DNA of 64,000 nucleotides from JAIESQ01 sp964495375 (GTDB lineage Bacteria > Planctomycetota > Planctomycetia > Pirellulales > JAEUIK01). Position numbers and translations under genes: made by a program. The stretch is taken from the NCBI GenBank assembly GCA_964495375.1, contig CAZBWM010000016.1, positions 31,776 to 95,775 on the forward strand, given 5' to 3'. The notes beneath the pieces were generated by a model that saw only the letters and a program-made list of their open reading frames with translations, had not been told where the DNA came from and searched no databases. Positions 59,188 through 64,000 of this stretch are shown piece after piece. Each line of letters begins with the position of its first letter. Position 1 is the stretch's first letter.

Positions 59188-61098
59188 GTGGCGCAGCGCC
59201 CGACATCGAGCACTCTGCGGCGCGCGATCGCGCTGGCGCTATTCGTCGCCACCCTGGCGGTCTATACCCCCGTGCGGATCAATGAGTTCGTCCACTTCGA
59301 CGACGACGTCTATATCACCGCCAACCCGTACGTGCAGGGAGGGCTTAACACCGGCGGGGTGAAATGGGCGTTCACGTCGGCTTATGCCTCGAACTGGCAT
59401 CCGCTCACCTGGCTGTCGCACATGCTCGATTGGGAGCTGTTCGGCGACAACGCCACTGGTCATCACTTGATGAACGTGTTGCTGCACGCGATCAATACGG
59501 TGCTCGTGTATCTGGTTCTGGTGAATATCACCGATCGTCGCCAGCCGCCCGAGACCCACAAGGGGCGAAAGCGGGCGAGTAATCCTCAACCGATAGCGTC
59601 AACCGCTTCGTCCGCCAACGTGTGGGGCGCGGCGCTCGTGGCTGCGCTCTTCGGGTTGCATCCGCTGCGCGTCGAATCGGTCGCTTGGGCCGCCGAACGT
59701 AAAGACACCCTCTCGGCCCTCTTCTGGTGGCTCTCGATCGGCGCCTATGCCCTGTACGTCGAGCGACCGAGCTGGCGGCGCTATGGGCTGGTCGTGCTCG
59801 GCCTGCTCGGTGGGCTATTGGCGAAACCGGCGGTCGTTACGTTGCCTGTCGTGCTCTTGCTGTTGGACTATTGGCCGCTCGAGCGATTTGCGACGAACAC
59901 GCCCGGCTCAAGTGGCGCTACGCGCAGTGTTCCATTCTCCTGGAACCGCTTCGCGCAATTGCTGCTCGAAAAAGTGCCGCTTGCTGCTCTCTGCGTCGCC
60001 TCGAGCGCGATCACCCTCTGGGCGCAGCAACAAGGCGGGTCGCTCTCGGAGGTTGCGAATTTATCTCGCAGTTATCGGGTAGCCAACGCCGCGCTGGCGT
60101 ATGTGCGCTACCTGCAGATGATGTTCTGGCCGCGGGGGCTCGCCTGCTACTATCCCTATCCCAAGTCCGACTTCGACTCGCACGGCCCTTGGCAGCCACG
60201 TGTCCTGCTATCCGCATTGCTGCTCGTGGCGATCACGCTGCTCGTGCTCTGGTTCGGCCGTCACAAGCGGTATCTCACCGTCGGTTGGTTCTGGTATCTG
60301 CTGACACTGCTGCCGATGATCGGCCTGGTGCAGGTGGGCCGACAGGCGCTGGCCGATCGCTACACCTACCTGCCGAGCGTGGGCATCGCGCTGGCGCTGG
60401 TGTGGCTGGTCCGCGATTTGCTGGCCGCGGCACCAACTGTCGTGCGCCGTTGGGCAGCGGTGCCGGCGCTTATCGTGCTCACGCTGCTGGCCACGCTCAC
60501 CGTTCGACAAGTGCCGGTCTGGCACGACGACCTGTCGCTCTTCTCGCAGGCGGTCGCCGTGACCAACAACAACGACGTCGCGCACCACAACCTGGGTGCG
60601 GCGCTGCTCCTGGCCAATCGACCTGCCGAAGCGGCCACGCATCTGCGCGAGGCGATACGTGCGCGCCCCGACTACGCCAGCGCGTGCCGGCTGTTGGCGA
60701 TCGCGCTCTCGAAGCAGAATGCAGGCGCCGAAGCAATCCGCTGGTATCGCGAGACGCTGCGCTTGAAGCCGAACTCGATCGAGGCGGCCACCGAGTTGGC
60801 CTGGCTGCTTGCTACACACCCCGACGCACAAATTCGTGACGCCGGCCAATCGCTGCAACTTGCCAGCGCCGTCGCTCAAGCGACAAAAGAGCAAGGCTAT
60901 CCCGCGCTCGATGCGTTAGCGGCGGCCCTCGCCGAGAATGGTCGCTTCGACGATGCCACACGTGCTGCTGAACAAGCCGCGCAGTTGGCCACGCAAGCGG
61001 GCGATACCAATTCGGCGACTAGGATTTCCGCCCGCGCGGCCCTCTATCGCACACGCCAGCCCTATCGCGAGTCACCCGCCGATCTGTCGATCGAATAG
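59188..61098 (+). CDS. GT-C-type membrane glycosyltransferase-like protein with TPR repeats
   Basis: 636 aa; GTG start. An acidic first loop NEFVHFDDDVYITAN follows membrane helix 1, as in GT-C (PMT/TMTC-like) enzymes. About ten membrane helices extend to residue 440. The motifs WHPLTWLSHMLDWELFG and LFGLHPLRVESVAWAAERKDTLSALFWW are typical of TMTC-like bacterial proteins. The C-terminus (about 465-600) has TPR repeats (HHNLGAALLLANRPAEAATHLREAIRARPDYASAC). It probably transfers a sugar from a lipid carrier outside the cytoplasm; acceptor unknown. Confidence 0.88.
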   Translation: MAQRPTSSTLRRAIALALFVATLAVYTPVRINEFVHFDDDVYITANPYVQGGLNTGGVKWAFTSAYASNWHPLTWLSHMLDWELFGDNATGHHLMNVLLHAINTVLVYLVLVNITDRRQPPETHKGRKRASNPQPIASTASSANVWGAALVAALFGLHPLRVESVAWAAERKDTLSALFWWLSIGAYALYVERPSWRRYGLVVLGLLGGLLAKPAVVTLPVVLLLLDYWPLERFATNTPGSSGATRSVPFSWNRFAQLLLEKVPLAALCVASSAITLWAQQQGGSLSEVANLSRSYRVANAALAYVRYLQMMFWPRGLACYYPYPKSDFDSHGPWQPRVLLSALLLVAITLLVLWFGRHKRYLTVGWFWYLLTLLPMIGLVQVGRQALADRYTYLPSVGIALALVWLVRDLLAAAPTVVRRWAAVPALIVLTLLATLTVRQVPVWHDDLSLFSQAVAVTNNNDVAHHNLGAALLLANRPAEAATHLREAIRARPDYASACRLLAIALSKQNAGAEAIRWYRETLRLKPNSIEAATELAWLLATHPDAQIRDAGQSLQLASAVAQATKEQGYPALDALAAALAENGRFDDATRAAEQAAQLATQAGDTNSATRISARAALYRTRQPYRESPADLSIE

Positions 61099-61423
61099 CC
61101 AGCTTCTTCAACTCTTCGGGCGATTTCCGCCCCCGTTCTGCCCCCGTTCGTTACAGCTTGCCCGGCCCGCATACTTTGCGTCACTGACATATCAGGCATT
61201 GCCGCGCCCATCAGTCGCGGTAGTTGAAGCAACCAACGAGCGGCCGATCAACCACGACCAATCCGCCAGTCGAAGAACTGTTAGTGCCCGAAGCTTGCTC
61301 GGCCGAAGTGTCTCGCTGGTCGTGGACGTCAATCCTCTCGGTAGGCTTGCACCATCGATACGCGCCAGCAGCGCCCGTCGATCGCGTTTCGCGGCGCACA
61401 TTAAGTCCAGGGAAGGACGATCG
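61099..61423. other. Intergenic region, no gene seen
   Basis: 325 bases between the GT-C gene and the CSLREA-type gene. Nothing stands out apart from the ribosome binding site ggaagga (61411-61417) at its right end. Confidence 0.45.
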
Positions 61424-62158
61424 ATGGCGATGGATCGCCCACGCTGCGCTCACGACCGGCTTCGACGGGAAACCGACCTGACGCGCGCCGCCATTTGGCT
61501 CGTCGCGTTAGTCGCCGTCACCGCGCCGGCATGGCCCTCGTCGGCTCGCGCCGACAACACCTTTGTCGTTAATAGCGCGCTCGACAACGGGTCGCCCGGC
61601 ACGCTGCGCTGGGCCATCGATCAGGCGAATGCCGCCGGCGCGGGGACGCAGTCAATTACCTTTTCGCTCCCCTCGGGCGCAACCATCACGTTGTCGAGCT
61701 CGCTGCCCGCGCTGAACAACGGGTCGGGTTCGATCGTTGTCGATGGCTCGGGCGCCAACAATCTGACGATCAGCGGCAACAACACAAGTCGCGTCTTCTT
61801 CGTCTATGCCGGCAATGTCACGATCAGCAACCTGAATGTTGCCAATGGCCTGGCCAAGGGGGGCAACGGCGGCAACAATCCCCTCAATGGCGGCGACGGC
61901 GGACTGGGAGCCGGCGGCGCGCTGTTCGTCAATCAAGGGGCCAATGTCACCGTTCAGGACGTGACTTTTAATGGCAACAGCGCGGTCGGAGGCACCGGCG
62001 GCACGCTTTCCGGCGGTGGTGTCGCAGGAGGCGCTGGCGGCGGCGGACTCGGCGGCAACGGCGGGAATGGTGACTCTCAGGGTGGCTCTCAGGGTGGCGG
62101 CGGCGGATTGATCGGCAATGGCACCCACGGTCTCGCCTTGAGCCGCCGTATCTTCTGA
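61424..62158 (+). pseudogene. CSLREA/beta-helix-type secreted protein, C-terminally truncated
   Basis: 244 aa. Signal helix about 22-41, then NTFVVNSALDNGSPGTLRWAIDQANAAGAG, the start of CSLREA/choice-of-anchor (polymorphic outer-membrane-like) repeat proteins. Beta-helix-like rungs follow (NNLTISGNNTSRVFFVYAGNVTISNLNVANG), then very Gly-rich repeats that end abruptly at GNGTHGLALSRRIF and stop. Family members usually run to well over 500 residues and end in an anchor; neither is here. The ATG at 61424 has GGAAGGA upstream. A deletion or frameshift probably removed the rest; a naturally short protein is possible. Confidence 0.6.
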
Positions 62159-62435
62159 AGCAGGTCTGTGGACTCATCCACCTTCGAGCGGAAATACCTC
62201 GGACTCTCGAACGGAACGATCACCGCTTGTTCGGCGGGATGTGTACCGCGACTTGGTTTGGCGTCTGGACCACGCAAGCGGCGCGTGATTTGCTCCGCAT
62301 GCGGCGCTTTTGACGTTTTTCTGCGGACTCGATCCCTCGATGTCGCGTTACCAGCACAGCCCGGTCGAGTACTGCGACCGGGTGTGAAAAAAGCGGCCCC
62401 TCCTCCTCACCGCGACATCAGAGTTCAGGTGCTTC
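62159..62435. other. Spacer after the truncated gene
   Basis: 277 bases. No continuation of the Gly-rich repeats was found in any frame. No gene assigned. Confidence 0.45.
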
Positions 62436-63412
62436 ATGTTCGATTCGGATTTGTCCGCCCCCCAGCGAGCTTTGGCACACCGCTTCCGCACGGCATTTGG
62501 GGTTGATTACTTGCTTGGCAGCACCAGGCCAATGCATCGCTTGGGCGCGCATTTGCTGCGCGTGGCCGACGCTCAGTGCCCGGCCCTCATTCGTGGCGAA
62601 ACCGGGAGCGGCAAGGAGCTGCTAGCGGCGATTGCCCATCGCGCTGGTCCGCGGCGGGCAGCCCCCTGCATTCCCATCAATTGTGCGGCCCTGACTGTGA
62701 CCCTTGCGGAGAGCCAGTTATTCGGCCACGAGCGGGGCGCCTTCACCGGCGCAGCGGGTTCGTCTTTGGGGGTCTTTCGGGCCGCGGCCGGTGGTGTGGT
62801 CATTCTCGACGAAATTGGCGACATGCCGCTGGCGCTGCAGCCGAAACTGCTACGCGTGCTCGAGCAGCGCGAAGTGATGCCGGTCGGCGCCGCCCGACCG
62901 ATCCCCGTTGATGCCCAGGTGATCGCGGTCACCAATCGCAATCTGGAAGAAGAGGTCGCGGCCGGGCGATTTCGCGAGGACCTTTACTATCGCCTCAATT
63001 TGGTCGAACTGGTCGTGCCACCGCTGCGCGAGCGCGTGGTCGACATCCCCGACTTCATCGAGTTCTTTCACAGCGGTATGCCGCCCGCTACAGCCGCGCC
63101 GTCTGGAAGCCCGACGCGGATCTGTTGCAACAGTTCTGCGAATATTCGTGGCCGGGCAACATCCGGCAACTATCGCACATTGTCGAGCAGATTTACGTGC
63201 TCGACGCCTTGCCCGATTTGTTCGACACGAAACCGCGTCAGCCCGCACTTGCGGCGCCAGCGACGCTGAATCTCGATACCCTGCGTCGCGACGCCGTGAT
63301 TCGGGCATTGGGCATCACGCGTGGTCGTAAAGGGCACGCCGCGCGATTGCTCGGCGTGCACGCCAACACGTTGACGCGGCTCTTGCGGCAAATCGATCTG
63401 AAGGCCAACTAG
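62436..63412 (+). pseudogene. Sigma-54-dependent activator gene, frameshifted
   Basis: N-terminal part: AAA+ domain with Walker A GETGSGKE (54-61), GAFTGA (101-106) and Walker B VVILDEIGDM. The good frame ends in FIEFFHSG, then switches at about 63075-63077. The continuation YAARYSRAVWKPDADLLQQF, SWPGNIRQLSHIVEQ and a Fis-type HTH (ARLLGVHANTLTRLLRQI) is in another frame to 63412. One base is missing after cagcgg; adding it restores a complete protein of about 325 aa. No receiver or sensor domain precedes the AAA+ domain. As read, the DNA-binding part is lost. A sequencing error is the alternative. Confidence 0.75.
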
Positions 63413-63481
63413 CTAGGCGAACTCCGCCGTTGGCAGGTAAGGCTGTCGCGGTAGACGCGGGAACCCGCACGGCCAAAACGG

Positions 63482-64000
63482 TCAGAGCACTTTGGACTTC
63501 AAGCCCGGAAATACTTTGCCGACCTTGCCGAGCAGGTAATCCCCGTACGTACCCTGAAAGATATGTACGCTCGATTGATCCCAACGGCTTCCCCGATCAT
63601 CCGGAGCCGATTCACCCGAGGGAAGATTGATGGGCCGCGCATCGGCGAAAAAATTGGGATCGAAGAAAAATGGGAACGACATGCGATCACGATCCGAGGC
63701 GTTGCGCACGCGATGCGGCGTCGAACGATAGACGCCGCGCGTCATGCGATCGAGCATATCGCCGATGTTGCACACGAACGTGCCAGGCAGCGGCGGAGCG
63801 GCGACCCAGCCCGATTTGGATTTAACTTCCAGTCCCCCAACGTCGTCCTGCAACAGAATCGTCAAGAGACCGTAGTCGGTATGCTCGCCGACGCCCCACA
63901 GTTCAGGCGATGCCGGCGGTGGGTAGTTGAAGATCCGAAACAGCGTCAGTGGATCGCGCGTACCGTGCTCAGCGAAATACGATTCGGGCAGTCCCAAGCC
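63482..64000 (-). CDS. Isopenicillin-N-synthase-like 2-oxoglutarate/Fe(II) dioxygenase, 5' end outside window
   Basis: The last 172 or so residues of a 2OG-Fe(II) oxygenase; the reading frame stays open to the window edge, so the gene is incomplete. Iron ligands are His and Asp in GEHTDYGLLTI and His in STPHRVRN. The 2-oxoglutarate Arg and Ser are in DRMSFPFF. SGWVAAPPLPGTFVCNIGDMLDRMT is characteristic of the IPNS/ACC-oxidase family. Substrate unknown. The stop lies 69 bases past the convergent activator gene's end. Confidence 0.92.
   Translation of the reverse strand, partial: GLGLPESYFAEHGTRDPLTLFRIFNYPPPASPELWGVGEHTDYGLLTILLQDDVGGLEVKSKSGWVAAPPLPGTFVCNIGDMLDRMTRGVYRSTPHRVRNASDRDRMSFPFFFDPNFFADARPINLPSGESAPDDRGSRWDQSSVHIFQGTYGDYLLGKVGKVFPGLKSKVL

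Overview
The window is GC-rich bacterial chromosome, densely coding but with several repeat-bearing spacers of 0.3-0.9 kb. Gene content points to a planctomycete, probably a member of the Pirellulales. The evidence is a PVC-type CxxCH membrane-bound dehydrogenase, a redoxin/cytochrome c/copper-monooxygenase-like fusion, several secreted proteins with C-terminal PEP-CTERM sorting signals, a dockerin-like Ca-binding region in a subtilisin-like protein, a giant PQQ-repeat/TPR protein, and a MoxR-DUF58-BatA-VWA cluster. This assignment is inference from protein families; no rRNA or other marker is present. No tRNA, rRNA, CRISPR array, insertion sequence or prophage was recognised.

Layout. (1) 107-13320, minus strand: a six-gene block read from high to low coordinates. 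It encodes a giant PQQ-propeller/TPR membrane protein, a Tat-exported alpha-toroid (prenyltransferase/squalene-oxidase-like) protein, a MoxR AAA+ ATPase, a DUF58 protein, a BatA-type VWA membrane protein and a second large VWA membrane protein. Several genes overlap by four bases or nearly touch. (2) 14204-14690: an HU-family gene with a candidate promoter and a strong intrinsic terminator, followed by hairpin repeats and a small membrane protein. (3) 15465-22867: gltD and gltB with a LysR regulator immediately upstream, a nitrogen-assimilation unit. (4) 23235-25520: a PEP-CTERM protein and a type II secretion/type IV pilus F protein. (5) 25609-28928: a REP/BIME-like inverted repeat, a tandem alpha/beta-hydrolase whose first domain lacks the nucleophile, and a 725-base spacer packed with palindromes and short repeats. 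(6) 28929-39094: isochorismatase-like hydrolase, aminotransferase, small membrane protein, MFS transporter, PolX, a DRG-like TGS GTPase, a small hypothetical, an ABC1/UbiB kinase-like protein and a second MFS transporter.

(7) 39119-51732: mostly secreted proteins. These are a PVC cytochrome overlapping a ceramidase-like gene, a subtilisin-like dockerin/PEP-CTERM protein, a PEP-CTERM protein, an HpaI-type aldolase, an SDR, a PEP-CTERM esterase and the redoxin/cytochrome/copper fusion. (8) 52172-59033: dprA, an M48 STE24-like protease, holA, a lipoprotein, a MORN-repeat lipoprotein and a second SDR. (9) 59188-64000: a GT-C/TPR membrane protein, a prematurely ending CSLREA/beta-helix-type secreted protein, a sigma-54 activator gene broken by a one-base frameshift, and the 3' part of a 2-oxoglutarate/Fe(II) oxygenase running off the window.

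The most distinctive features are the six-gene MoxR/VWA/PQQ block, the hydrolase with one apparently dead and one intact catalytic domain, the E-H-S active-site substitution in the subtilisin-like protein, the decayed segment near the right end, and the dense non-coding repeats at 25.6 kb and 28.2-28.9 kb.
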